From Oceaniferula flava (GTDB lineage: Bacteria > Verrucomicrobiota > Verrucomicrobiia > Verrucomicrobiales > Akkermansiaceae): a stretch of 64,000 nt of DNA. Of the stretch, positions 55,467 through 63,819 are shown in pieces. The first letter of the stretch is position 1; the number at the start of each line of letters is the position of its first letter. The stretch is from the NCBI RefSeq assembly GCF_016811075.1, contig NZ_JAFBGL010000007.1:62001-126000 (forward strand), in the 5' to 3' direction. The position numbers and the translations under genes were made by a program. A model generated the notes under the pieces. It did not search any database. It worked only from the letters and a program-made list of their open reading frames with translations, and was not told where the DNA came from.

Positions 55467-55945
55467 GCACGGAAACCCACCTCCTCCCCGTATCGGTCGG
55501 TTACCGATGCGGGGATCGGGTGGATTCCATAGCACACACCGGTTATTTTTTCACCTAATTACAGCCCCCCCTCACAAGCATACTAACAGAACACAATGAT
55601 ATAACTCAGCTATCTGCGGAAAGGAAGGAGGGGCCTTGCCTCGCAGATATTTTTTCGCGCCAACATATCGGCTTTGCAACATCATTGATGAACCTCTAGC
55701 GCTGCTGCCATTTCCACTCTGATGTCAAAATGAACGAGGATTTCCTTTTGTCATTTCTAGATTCGAGTTAATGATACCCTCGTCCCAGCCGTAGTATGGC
55801 CGCAGACAATAAATCGCATCTTTTGAGTAAATCGAATGCGGTGCCCTGAACAGGCAACCAACCTAGGAAGATTCAAACCCTACCTTTATATTAAGTTCAT
55901 CTGCACCCACGACAATTGCGGGACTTAACTAACATTATTATATAC
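55467..55945. other. 479-bp gap between metE and proB with two hairpins
   Basis: No gene seen. CCCCG-T-ATCGG pairs with CCGAT-G-CGGGG at 55486-55514, the likely metE 3' hairpin, but no T-run follows. A stronger terminator lies at 55610-55654. The remaining 290 bp are A+T-rich without a convincing open frame or promoter pair. Confidence 0.6.
55610..55654 (+). terminator. Terminator-like hairpin with a G-rich purine loop
   Basis: ATCTGCG and CGCAGAT pair around a 23-base loop containing AAGGAAGGAGGGG, then ATTTTTT. It is 140 bp after metE. The loop would be complementary to CCUCC motifs like those in the 43.6-44.4 kb small RNAs. Confidence 0.65.
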
Positions 55946-56725
55946 GTGGACCAAATAATCGTCGTCAAAGTAGGAACAGGAGTGCTCACCAGAGCGGAAG
56001 ATGCCACCCTCGATGGAGCTTCCCTGTTACGTCTCGTCAATGCAATCGCCCAATGCGTGGGCCCGCACGGTAAATGCATCCTTGTCTCCAGTGGAGCTGT
56101 AGGAGCTGGCATCACCGCATTCGGCCTCACCGAGTATCCCAAAGAGCTGGCCACCAAACAAGCGGTCTCCGCTGTCGGTCAGACTCGCCTGATGCACGCA
56201 TACGAAAACCTCTTCGCGCACTTCCGCGTCAACGTGGCCCAGCTGCTCCGGACCGCCGATGATTTCCGCGATACCGAACGCCGCGCCAACACCAAGGCCA
56301 CCCTGCTGCGACTGCTGCACGAGCCAGCCGTGGTGCCCATCGTGAACCAGAACGATACCGTGGCCTACAGCGATTACTGCGTAGGTGATAACGACATGCT
56401 CGCCGTCCGCGTGGCCGAACTGGTCAAAGCCGACAAGCTGGTGATCTTCTCCAGCATCGACGGACTTTACGGCGAAGGCGGCATCGGTGGTGAAATCATC
56501 CCGGTGGTGGAAGACGTTGATTCGGTCTTCGATTTTGCCGAAGAAAAAAAAGCCCGGATGTCCATGGGTGGCATGAAAGCCAAACTCACAGCGGTGAAAC
56601 GCGCTGTCGACGGCGGGATCGAAACCTGCATCGCCAACGGTCGCGAACCAGAACGCCTCAGGGACATCATCAACGGCCGAGGCATCTGCACCCGCTTCCT
56701 CGCCAAAAAACCCGCCACGAAATAA
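55946..56725 (+). CDS. proB: Glutamate 5-kinase, catalytic domain only
   Basis: The protein has about 259 residues if it starts at the GTG at 55946 (MDQIIVVKVGTGVLTR). The amino-acid kinase fold is complete: VKVGTG, CILVSSGAVGAG, VVPIVNQNDTVAYSD, MSMGGMKAKLTAV. The C-terminal PUA domain of the 367-residue E. coli enzyme is missing. It phosphorylates glutamate at the start of proline synthesis. No ATG fits in frame; an upstream TTG at 55916 would add 10 residues. proA follows after 22 bp. Confidence 0.92.
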   Translation: MDQIIVVKVGTGVLTRAEDATLDGASLLRLVNAIAQCVGPHGKCILVSSGAVGAGITAFGLTEYPKELATKQAVSAVGQTRLMHAYENLFAHFRVNVAQLLRTADDFRDTERRANTKATLLRLLHEPAVVPIVNQNDTVAYSDYCVGDNDMLAVRVAELVKADKLVIFSSIDGLYGEGGIGGEIIPVVEDVDSVFDFAEEKKARMSMGGMKAKLTAVKRAVDGGIETCIANGREPERLRDIINGRGICTRFLAKKPATK

Positions 56726-56747
56726 TCCCCCGACCCATTTTCATTTC

Positions 56748-58037
56748 ATGAATTCAGACGAAATCAAAGACGCCATCTATCAGCTTGGTCACAACGCGCG
56801 CACTGCCGCGCACCAACTGGCCCAGCTCACGGCAGAGAAAAAATCCGACATCCTGCGCGCCATGGCCACGTCCCTGCGTGCGGACACCGCTGCCATCCTC
56901 GAGGCGAATGCCAAAGACATCGACGCCGCCGAAACCAAAGGTCTCACCGGAGCGATGTTAGATCGCTTGAAGCTCGATGCCGACCGCGTCGACGCCATCG
57001 CCGCGGGCATCGAACAAGTCGCCGACCTTCCAGACCCCGTGGGTGAGCACCTGGAAAAAATCTCCCGCCCGAACGGCATTGAGATCAACAAGGTGCGGGT
57101 GCCCATCGGGGTGATTGGTATTATCTTCGAGAGTCGCCCGAACGTGACCTCGGACGCCGCCGTGCTCTGCCTCAAATCGGGCAATGCCACCATCCTGCGT
57201 GGCGGCAGTGAAGCGATCCACTCGAACAAAGCCATCGCCAAAGCTCTTCAGTCCGGCGGCGAACCGGCCGGATTACCCGCTGGCGCCATCCAGCTCATCC
57301 CCTTCACCGATCGTGAAAGCGTCGCGGTGCTCGCGGGCATGGACAAATATCTCGACCTGATTATCCCACGCGGAGGCAAGGGGCTGATCGAAACCGTGGT
57401 CAGCCTGGCACGCATGCCGGTGATCAAGCACTATGATGGCATCTGCCACGCCTACGTCGATCGTGCAGCCGACCAAGATCTCGCGGTCGCCATCATCGAC
57501 GATGGCAAAACCCAGAAACCCTCGGTCTGCAACGCCCTGGAAACCGTCCTGGTGCACAAGGACATTGCCGATGAGTTTCTACCCAAGCTGAAAGCCCGGC
57601 TCGATCAACGTGGTGTGGAAATCCGCGCCGATGAAGCGACCCAAAAAATCATCGACGGCACCACCCCTGCCGAGGACGCCGACTGGGTCACCGAGTATCT
57701 CGATCTCATCATCGCGGTCAAAGTGGTCGATTCCACTGAAGCCGCCATTGAGCACATCAATACCCACAGCTCTCAGCACAGCGAAGTGATCATCACCACC
57801 GACGACGCAGCGGCCCAACATTTCCTAACGGCCATCGACAGTGCCTGTGTCTACCACAACGTCTCCACCCGCTTCTCCGACGGCGAAGAGTTTGGATTTG
57901 GTGCGGAAATCGGCATCAGCACCGACAAACTTCACGCCCGAGGCCCGATGGGGCTGAAAGAGCTGACCAGCTACCAATACCGCATCACTGGCGACGGCCA
58001 GATCAAGGACAAGGCGAGACAAGACGCGCTCGACTAA
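56748..58037 (+). CDS. proA: Gamma-glutamyl phosphate reductase
   Basis: The protein has 429 residues, normal length. The catalytic cysteine is C261 in KPSVCNALETVLVH. Other family features are GVIGIIFESRPNVTSDAAVLCLKSGNATILRGGSEAI and the C-terminal GFGAEIGISTDKLHARGPMGLKEL. It reduces glutamyl 5-phosphate to the semialdehyde with NADPH. It ends the proBA operon with a good terminator downstream. Confidence 0.96.
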   Translation: MNSDEIKDAIYQLGHNARTAAHQLAQLTAEKKSDILRAMATSLRADTAAILEANAKDIDAAETKGLTGAMLDRLKLDADRVDAIAAGIEQVADLPDPVGEHLEKISRPNGIEINKVRVPIGVIGIIFESRPNVTSDAAVLCLKSGNATILRGGSEAIHSNKAIAKALQSGGEPAGLPAGAIQLIPFTDRESVAVLAGMDKYLDLIIPRGGKGLIETVVSLARMPVIKHYDGICHAYVDRAADQDLAVAIIDDGKTQKPSVCNALETVLVHKDIADEFLPKLKARLDQRGVEIRADEATQKIIDGTTPAEDADWVTEYLDLIIAVKVVDSTEAAIEHINTHSSQHSEVIITTDDAAAQHFLTAIDSACVYHNVSTRFSDGEEFGFGAEIGISTDKLHARGPMGLKELTSYQYRITGDGQIKDKARQDALD

Positions 58038-58073
58038 GCATCCCGCACTCCAAAAAAACGGAAACCCTCCACC

Positions 58074-58117
58074 GCCCCGTTTCAGCTCAGACATTGAGCC
58101 GAGGCGGGGCTTTTTTT
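58074..58117 (+). terminator. Rho-independent terminator after proBA
   Basis: GCCCCGTT pairs with GGCGGGGC (two G-T pairs), an inner GCTCA/TGAGC extends the stem, then a run of seven T. Confidence 0.85.
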
Positions 58118-58410
58118 GTCGATGGCTCCCAGTAGGGCGCCTTTTTTTTTCGCCCGCGACGTCAGGCAGAGCCAACGTAACGAGCCACCCTATTGAGCCC
58201 CAACAAACATCCTTCTCCTTCAAACAGAACATTAAACCCTACGTAACATACGTTTGAAAACAAGCTGTTTTCGTGACATAGGATCGCTCAAAAAGTTCTT
58301 TTTTTGACCCCTTTCCTACGAAAACAAACCCTCCGTAACGTAAGTGATGGCCTAATGATTGCTTCAAGTTTCGCTCACCTGCGCAACCAGTCATACGCAG
58401 AACTACTACT
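58118..58410. other. 293-bp leader region of a PEP-CTERM gene with direct repeats
   Basis: No gene. It contains two imperfect 18-bp direct repeats of the form AAACCCT-N-CGTAAC-N-TA-N-GT (58234 and 58326), 92 bp apart, and the palindrome GAAAAC-AAGCT-GTTTTC. A small GGGCG/CGCCC hairpin with a T-rich loop lies just after the proA terminator. Confidence 0.55.
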
Positions 58411-59202
58411 ATGAAATATCAATCCATTGCACTTACCACACTCTCCCTGCTTGCAGCCTGTGGAACTTCCCAAGCCGTTATCGTCTATCATGATGAATTC
58501 GACGGTGATTTTCTCATCAACAATAACTATGTTGGTGGTGGACTCATTAGCGACACCTACTTGGACCTAGCAGACCCATTCATCGATGAAGGAGTATTGA
58601 CTTCAAACCAGAATCCAGTTCAAGGCTTTAAAGTCGCTTACTTGCATACCGAAAATCAATTTGATCTGTCTGGAGGTTTCACCCTGACCGTGGACTTCCA
58701 AACGGCGGCTTCAAGCAGCTTTGCGTCTTTCACCTCATCCTTCGGTATTGTTGACGAAATCACTGCTTCCGGAACCGATCTGGGCAACCTGAATGCCTTC
58801 ATGCAGACCGATGCTGATTTGAATGCAGTCGGATTTTCCGCCACCACAAGAAACGGTTTTCAAGGTCTCAACTCCGACACCACCGGCGGTGCATTGACAT
58901 CTGCATCCACCGCATTGAACAGCGCGATCGATCTGGGAACCCGTCAAACATTCACCCTGACAGTGAATGCGGACGGCAGCGCTGATTTCGACCTCGACGG
59001 CACCTCCGCTAGTCTCGGCGCCGGCACATTTTCCGACCTTTTCACCAACTCCGCAGATGGTGAGTACTTCTTCGCCGCTTATACCCAAGGCAATTCCGGC
59101 ATGAACATCTATGAAATCACCATCGATGCCGTGCCTGAGCCATCCTCCGCAGCCCTTCTTGGCCTCGGTGGACTTGCTCTGATTCTGCGTCGTCGCAGAT
59201 AG
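58411..59202 (+). CDS. PEP-CTERM protein with lectin-like beta-sandwich
   Basis: The protein has 263 residues. A signal peptide runs to about SQA. The body (YHDEFDGDFLINNNYVGGGL, then LSGGFTLTVDFQTAASSS) looks like a concanavalin/LamG-type beta-sandwich. The C-terminus is VPEPSSAALLGLGG, LALILRRRR, nearly identical to that at 42530. It would be anchored or released by the exosortase route. No enzymatic motif is seen. The next PEP-CTERM gene is convergent. Confidence 0.85.
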   Translation: MKYQSIALTTLSLLAACGTSQAVIVYHDEFDGDFLINNNYVGGGLISDTYLDLADPFIDEGVLTSNQNPVQGFKVAYLHTENQFDLSGGFTLTVDFQTAASSSFASFTSSFGIVDEITASGTDLGNLNAFMQTDADLNAVGFSATTRNGFQGLNSDTTGGALTSASTALNSAIDLGTRQTFTLTVNADGSADFDLDGTSASLGAGTFSDLFTNSADGEYFFAAYTQGNSGMNIYEITIDAVPEPSSAALLGLGGLALILRRRR

Positions 59203-59230
59203 GCATCCACGGACATACCGCTCTTCCATC

Positions 59231-59268
59231 AGCCTTCCTCGGTCCATGCCGTGGAGGGCTTTTTTTTG
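59231..59268 (+). terminator. Rho-independent terminator after the PEP-CTERM gene at 58411
   Basis: CTTCCTCGG pairs with CCGTGGAGG (one mismatch, one G-T) around TCCATG, followed by eight T. Confidence 0.75.
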
Positions 59269-59318
59269 CACGCATGGATGGCACTTCGCACAAGTCACAC
59301 GGAGGCATGCTCTCGGAA

Positions 59319-59350
59319 TAAAAAAACCCGACCAGGAGGCTGGTCGGGTT
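59319..59350 (-). terminator. Rho-independent terminator of the PEP-CTERM gene at 59381
   Basis: On the minus strand AACCCGACCA, a six-base loop and TGGTCGGGTT, then T6. It starts about 30 bp after the stop. Confidence 0.88.
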
Positions 59351-59380
59351 GCTATCAAATAAGGCTTCGAAAATTGGGCT

Positions 59381-60178
59381 CTACTTCTTCCGTCGGAACA
59401 CAAGAGCCATGGCTCCGAGACCGAGAAGGGCTGCGGAGGACGGCTCTGGGACGGTGGAGATGCTGACGCTATCCACGGTGTAGACGATGCTATTTCCCTG
59501 CACGCTCGTGTAAGCGCCGAGGTTGGAGGCGATGCCCGCATAGGTCGCATGGGCGAGTGTTCCGGATGTATTGATCTCCGAAGACAAGCCGGTGGAAGTG
59601 GCCGACCAGGTATTGTCATCGTTCACAGTGAAGCTGAGAGTGAAACCGTCCTCCATCGAATCTGTGGTCAGTGCCGTTGTTTGCTGAGCTCCAGTGCTCG
59701 AAGAACCCACTTCAAAGAAGCTCGATACCGAACCAATCACATCCAGCTTGATCCCAATGGCATTGCCACTGTTGTTAAACAAACTTGGATCTCCATTTGT
59801 GGCTGTGCTTGAGTTTCCAGTGACTCCGAAGAACATGTCGTTCGACTGAATGGCACCCACGTTTTGAGAAATTCCGCTGATCACCCACTCCACAGTGAAG
59901 CCAGTTGCGCCGGCGACGGATGTGACATCCACCAGGCTGCTTGAGTTAAGTCCATAGGTGCTGTTATTATTGGTCCCGGTGGTGATCACTCCTGTCGCAG
60001 GGTCTGCTGAACCACCGGTGCCCAAGCTATTGGTTGCTTGTTGCAAAGAAGGCCCCACATCAGCCCCGGCACCGAAATCATTCATTTGCAATGTCACGGC
60101 ATGAAGTGACGAAAGAGCGACTGCCTGTAACCCCAATGTGGTGACCCAGAGGGCCAGTTTACTTTCTGTTTTCATCAT
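59381..60178 (-). CDS. PEP-CTERM-sorted secreted protein
   Basis: The protein has 265 residues, starting MMKTESKLALWVTTLGLQAVALSSLHA, a signal peptide. The body is S/T/N/G-rich with GFTVEWVISGISQNVG and DGFTLSFTVNDDNTWSATSTG. The C-terminus is VPEPSSAALLGLGAMALVFRRKK. It is convergent with the PEP-CTERM gene at 58411 but is not a close copy. The function is unknown. Confidence 0.83.
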   Translation of the reverse strand: MMKTESKLALWVTTLGLQAVALSSLHAVTLQMNDFGAGADVGPSLQQATNSLGTGGSADPATGVITTGTNNNSTYGLNSSSLVDVTSVAGATGFTVEWVISGISQNVGAIQSNDMFFGVTGNSSTATNGDPSLFNNSGNAIGIKLDVIGSVSSFFEVGSSSTGAQQTTALTTDSMEDGFTLSFTVNDDNTWSATSTGLSSEINTSGTLAHATYAGIASNLGAYTSVQGNSIVYTVDSVSISTVPEPSSAALLGLGAMALVFRRKK

Positions 60179-60322
60179 AGTGCTTGTCTATTTAAGATTG
60201 GCTACGAGTCGTTGTGACGGACTCAGGATAAGTATCCGCAAGGACACCCGATTTTTTTTAACCTAAGAGGGAGCCAATTTGCTGTCAAGAATCATCCACA
60301 GGCCTCCTCCGGTCCACCGAGT

Positions 60323-61300
60323 TTACTTGCCAAAATACTCACGCGCCGACTGTTCAAGTTCAGCGAGCGGGAGATTAGGGCCAATCAAAATGACGGAGTT
60401 TTCCACCCCGGGGCCGAGTTCCACGCGTTGTGGGTAGCGACTCACCTCCATGCCCACACGCTCGTAGAGATAACGCGCTCCCGGCTTGCCCTGCACGCCC
60501 ATCAACATTTTCACCCTGAGCACCGAGGCTGGGAGGGAGTTCAGCCAGTTCAGAATCTTCTGCTCTTCTGCCTGTGCCGGCAGCACGATCTTGGCGGAGT
60601 GAAAGTCATGGGTCTGCTCGTGCTGGGCGGATTTTTTCAGCGTGGCAAGTTCCAGCTCACCCTGCGCCGGAGCGGTAAGCAGTCGCTGTCGTCGAGCCCG
60701 TCCCAGTGCAAGCACCTCGCGGACCAGCTCCTCATCACTCAGCACGGGGGCGTGGGCATTGACCTTTCTGACTTCTGCCAGAATCTCTTCGACGCTGCGC
60801 CCTCCTCCGGTGTGGGAAAGGTAGAGATGGCTGGCGGTTTGCAGCTGGAGCTCTTCAATGTCACGATAGAAGCCGCGCTCGCCAAAGTGGCGGGTATCGA
60901 TCACGCAGACTTGCCATCGCGGATGCAGTTGCAGCCTCTCTTCCAACAAGGTGAACGCTTCAATAATCGGCACAGGGTCGGCCGTTCCATTGAGCTCGAC
61001 GAATAGCAGGTCCGACTCCAGCGCATTGGTTTTCAAGCTAAGTTTGAGCAGAAAATCCAAGCCCTCACAGCAGGCACAACCTGCCGATAGAGCTTCGATG
61101 CTTCCCGCCATCCCTTCAATGGTGGCGCAATCCAGATTGGCATCGGCAAAGTCGTTCAGAATCACATCGGTATGCAATGCTTCCTCCTGACAGGCGGTCA
61201 GAAGCCGCTTCAGTAAGGTAGTTTTGCCAGCGCCCAGAAAACCGGTAAGGAGGATGACGGGGCGGACACGCGTGAGGCTTTTTATGGCTGCCAGAGTCAT
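60323..61300 (-). CDS. COG0523 (CobW/ZNG-type) metal-trafficking GTPase with degenerate NKxD
   Basis: The protein has 325 residues. Walker A is LLTGFLGAGKTTLLKRLL; the metal motif CxCC reads GCACCEG; Walker B-like LLFVELNGTADP. The segment expected to hold guanine-specific NKxD reads LYLSHTGGGR, so that motif looks lost. COG0523 proteins deliver zinc, cobalt or other metals under limitation. The start abuts the previous stop with no gap. With the two genes upstream it forms a metal cluster behind a Zur-like palindrome. Confidence 0.88.
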   Translation of the reverse strand: MTLAAIKSLTRVRPVILLTGFLGAGKTTLLKRLLTACQEEALHTDVILNDFADANLDCATIEGMAGSIEALSAGCACCEGLDFLLKLSLKTNALESDLLFVELNGTADPVPIIEAFTLLEERLQLHPRWQVCVIDTRHFGERGFYRDIEELQLQTASHLYLSHTGGGRSVEEILAEVRKVNAHAPVLSDEELVREVLALGRARRQRLLTAPAQGELELATLKKSAQHEQTHDFHSAKIVLPAQAEEQKILNWLNSLPASVLRVKMLMGVQGKPGARYLYERVGMEVSRYPQRVELGPGVENSVILIGPNLPLAELEQSAREYFGK

Positions 61301-61864
61301 TCAGACAAATTGTTTCGGTCTCGTTGTCTGGGCGCGCTTTTCCAGAAATTCCGCGACCCAAGCCATCGCCGCCGCAGGAGGAAGCCACGGGCTCTGGCTC
61401 TTGATTTTACTCCACTCATGATAACAACGTTCGCGGTAGGCTTGGCCATGACGCTTCTCGATCCAGCGCTCATAATCCAGCCACCACTGCAGTAAAGGGC
61501 GCAGAGCCGTCATCAGGCTCTCAGGTTTCCCGGCGTCCAAGTCCTCCTGGGACCAACAACCGGCCACCAAGCGGTGCTCTGGAAGCCAGTGGTAAAAGCG
61601 GCCTTTCTTCCGTAAATAAACGAGCTGTGAACTCGCCGAATAGACACCGGCGCAAGAGCCGTAGAGCTCGATCCGATGATCTCCCGCATCGTAGGCGTAG
61701 CAGCTTGTCCCCTTCAATCCACGTGATGGTGATTTCTCAAATCCGTAGGCTGACAGCTGGTTGCCCGTTGGATGCACGACATCCTTACCGAGAAAATACA
61801 TCTGCTGGTAGAATCCGTTGGCGCAATCTTTCAGCAGACAGGCCAACCTTCGGGAATCGCTCAT
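61301..61864 (-). CDS. Uncharacterised protein in the metal-homeostasis cluster, 187 aa
   Basis: The protein has no signal peptide or membrane span. It is rich in aromatic residues: CANGFYQQMYFLGKDVVHPTGNQL, YDAGDHRIELYGSCAGVY and QWWLDYERWIEKRHGQAYRERCYHEW. Several Cys and His occur but no tight metal motif. I do not recognise the family. It lies between a MerC-domain gene and the COG0523 gene, with no gap to the latter, so a role in metal supply is likely. Confidence 0.75.
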   Translation of the reverse strand: MSDSRRLACLLKDCANGFYQQMYFLGKDVVHPTGNQLSAYGFEKSPSRGLKGTSCYAYDAGDHRIELYGSCAGVYSASSQLVYLRKKGRFYHWLPEHRLVAGCWSQEDLDAGKPESLMTALRPLLQWWLDYERWIEKRHGQAYRERCYHEWSKIKSQSPWLPPAAAMAWVAEFLEKRAQTTRPKQFV

Positions 61865-61883
61865 CAGGACACAGCGCTGGCTG

Positions 61884-62483
61884 TTATTTTTTGCTACAAC
61901 ATCCGCAGCCAGAGCAGCATAAGTTCGCCGCGTGAACCGCGATTAAACACAAGCCACCCAAGGTGGTCACGATACTCGCCGGGGGGATGTGGAGCGACTT
62001 TTCGCCAGCCTCGTCGACCACGATCGACGGGCAGCAGTTATCGACACATTGTGCCGCCATGGGAGTCTCCACCGGAGCCTCCACACATTCATCACAAGCA
62101 CTGCAGCAGCTCGATTCAGCAAGCGGAGCCTGCTCCATGCTCATGGCAGATGTCCCCTCAGGCCCAGATGCGTCCGCCTCCGCGTAAGGTAGCATCGCAC
62201 CGATGACAATCAGAACGGCACCCAGACTGCCCAGACCGAGCACCCACTTCTGGCCATGGCGACGGAAGCCTTTGACCATCATATAGACTGCGATGGGAAT
62301 CACCACCACGGCCATGCCCCAGTGAGTCGCCGGGTGTGACCACGCTTTACCAAAAGCCGGCATCACCAGTAGCAAGACCGGTGTAACCGCGCAGTGAATG
62401 GCGCAGAGAATAGAGGCAAAGATACCGATGCGGTCGGCATTCGCACGGCTTTCAAGGGAGATAGGTTCAGCAGTTAATTCCAT
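61884..62483 (-). CDS. MerC-domain membrane protein with cysteine-rich loop and tail
   Basis: The protein has 199 residues with four predicted transmembrane segments. The MerC-like core starts NADRIGIFASILCAIHCAVTPVLLLVMPAFG, with a CxxxHC pair as in MerC metal transporters. Between spans 3 and 4 is a Cys-rich loop (ESSCCSACDECVEAP, CVDNCCPS), and the C-terminus ends CCSGCGCCSKK. These would bind thiophilic metals or zinc. It is the first gene of the cluster, downstream of the Zur-like palindrome. Confidence 0.82.
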   Translation of the reverse strand: MELTAEPISLESRANADRIGIFASILCAIHCAVTPVLLLVMPAFGKAWSHPATHWGMAVVVIPIAVYMMVKGFRRHGQKWVLGLGSLGAVLIVIGAMLPYAEADASGPEGTSAMSMEQAPLAESSCCSACDECVEAPVETPMAAQCVDNCCPSIVVDEAGEKSLHIPPASIVTTLGGLCLIAVHAANLCCSGCGCCSKK

Positions 62484-62787
62484 CAGTCAGATCTTTTGTT
62501 GGACGAATTATAACCTAAAAACCCACTAACGCAACACACTTGCGTTAATAATGCGGTATTTTTGCGTTCACTCTCCTACAACCGAGGAAGTATCAAGGAA
62601 TAGCCACAGATACCAACTTTTGAAGATTTGTAATGCACGATCCCAACACGTTGGTTTCCATGACCTCTCTGAAGCCCAGCTGTTAACATAGACCTCGCAC
62701 AATAGAACAACTGTTTGATGTTTGACCCTTACCGCCAACAAGATTAACTTTAGTTTATGATGTGAAGATACTAAGCATCTCAGCAAT
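62484..62787. other. 304-bp divergent gap between the metal cluster and a PEP-CTERM gene
   Basis: No gene is supported; a minus-strand frame here (62568-62867) overlaps the signal peptide of the next gene and has no family features. The gap holds the TAACGCAA palindrome. Confidence 0.6.
62527..62568 (-). promoter_or_regulatory. Zur-like operator before the MerC/COG0523 cluster
   Basis: TAACGCAA (62527-62534) and TTGCGTTA (62540-62547) form a perfect 8-5-8 palindrome, 44-64 bp before the MerC gene start. A third half, TTGCGTT, follows at 62562-62568. COG0523 clusters are often zinc-regulated, so Zur is the natural candidate; the site sequence itself differs from the best-known Zur boxes. Confidence 0.5.
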
Positions 62788-63660
62788 ATGAGAAGTATTA
62801 TTCTATTAACGCTAACCGTTCCCACAATGGTTAGTGCTGCCGTATCGGTCACTAGCGCCACTGACATGTGGAACGTGGTTCAATACGGTGTCGATCCTAG
62901 TGCAGACCCTTCCGAGGACCAGCAAACAGGCATCCGTGATGCCGACATCGTCGGAGATGCCAACAACCCATCATTCTACACAGCATTTGATGATGCGGAC
63001 ACTCCCCTCGTCCTCACCGATGGAACCTTGGGTTTCAGACTTCGCGTCGCCGGTGATAAAAACCCCAGCGGTTTCGAATCGGCATTCTGGGTAGGCATCG
63101 ATGCCAACTTGGACGGTGCTATCGATCTTTTTGCCGCGGCAATCGAAGGGTCGGAGGTCGGTCTCTACCCGGCAGGAAGCGGAGCCAACATTTCACCGAG
63201 CACCACCAGTATCGACTCATCCAATCCCTACTATGAGGTCTCAGCTACATCGGCAAATTACGACTTCCAATCAGTCAACACCACGATCGACCCGACTCTG
63301 ACCAACGACAATCTTGACGGGGGATCTGGAGGAGGTGGCGATCACACTGACTATTTTGTCAGCTTTTCCCTACCACTCATTGAACTGGCAACGGCTGTGG
63401 ATTCTCTGAACCTTCCTGGCATCGGGTCATTCGATGAAACGAACGCTCTGCAGTATGTCACCGCCACGAGTAATAACGCAAACAGTCTCAACCAGGACCT
63501 CAATGGCATCAACGGTGGCCAGTCATCAAGCACGAGCTGGGAAGATCTGGGTGGATTCAGTGAAATCCTGTCCGCCAACGGTCTGCCTGTGCCAGAGCCA
63601 AGCAGCTGGGTATTTTCCTCCCTAGCCGGCTTGATAATGCTGAGACACAGACGTCGATAG
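62788..63660 (+). CDS. PEP-CTERM-sorted secreted protein with degenerate anchor
   Basis: The protein has 290 residues. A signal peptide (MRSIILLTLTVPTMVSAAV) is followed by a D/S/N-rich region, DGAIDLFAAAIEGSEVGLYPAG and a GGSGGGG stretch near residue 180. The C-terminus is VPEPSSWVFSSLAGLIMLRHRRR, a shorter, less canonical PEP-CTERM helix than its neighbours. No family is recognised. Confidence 0.8.
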   Translation: MRSIILLTLTVPTMVSAAVSVTSATDMWNVVQYGVDPSADPSEDQQTGIRDADIVGDANNPSFYTAFDDADTPLVLTDGTLGFRLRVAGDKNPSGFESAFWVGIDANLDGAIDLFAAAIEGSEVGLYPAGSGANISPSTTSIDSSNPYYEVSATSANYDFQSVNTTIDPTLTNDNLDGGSGGGGDHTDYFVSFSLPLIELATAVDSLNLPGIGSFDETNALQYVTATSNNANSLNQDLNGINGGQSSSTSWEDLGGFSEILSANGLPVPEPSSWVFSSLAGLIMLRHRRR

Positions 63661-63819
63661 ATACGAAGCATATCCCTGATATTTCGGCTAGCGCTAAGGA
63701 ACTGCGTCTTGATTATTGATTTGACCTACAATCGCCATAAAACTTAGCTTCATAGTCAAAATCATCGTCTCCAGCGACTTCGTGATAAAGTAGCGGCGAT
63801 GCCAGCAATAACCGACTCA

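Noticed and set aside
62568-62867. A 99-codon minus-strand frame between the metal cluster and the PEP-CTERM gene.
   Set aside because: It runs into the signal peptide of the plus-strand gene, covers the region with the operator half-site and has no recognisable composition.
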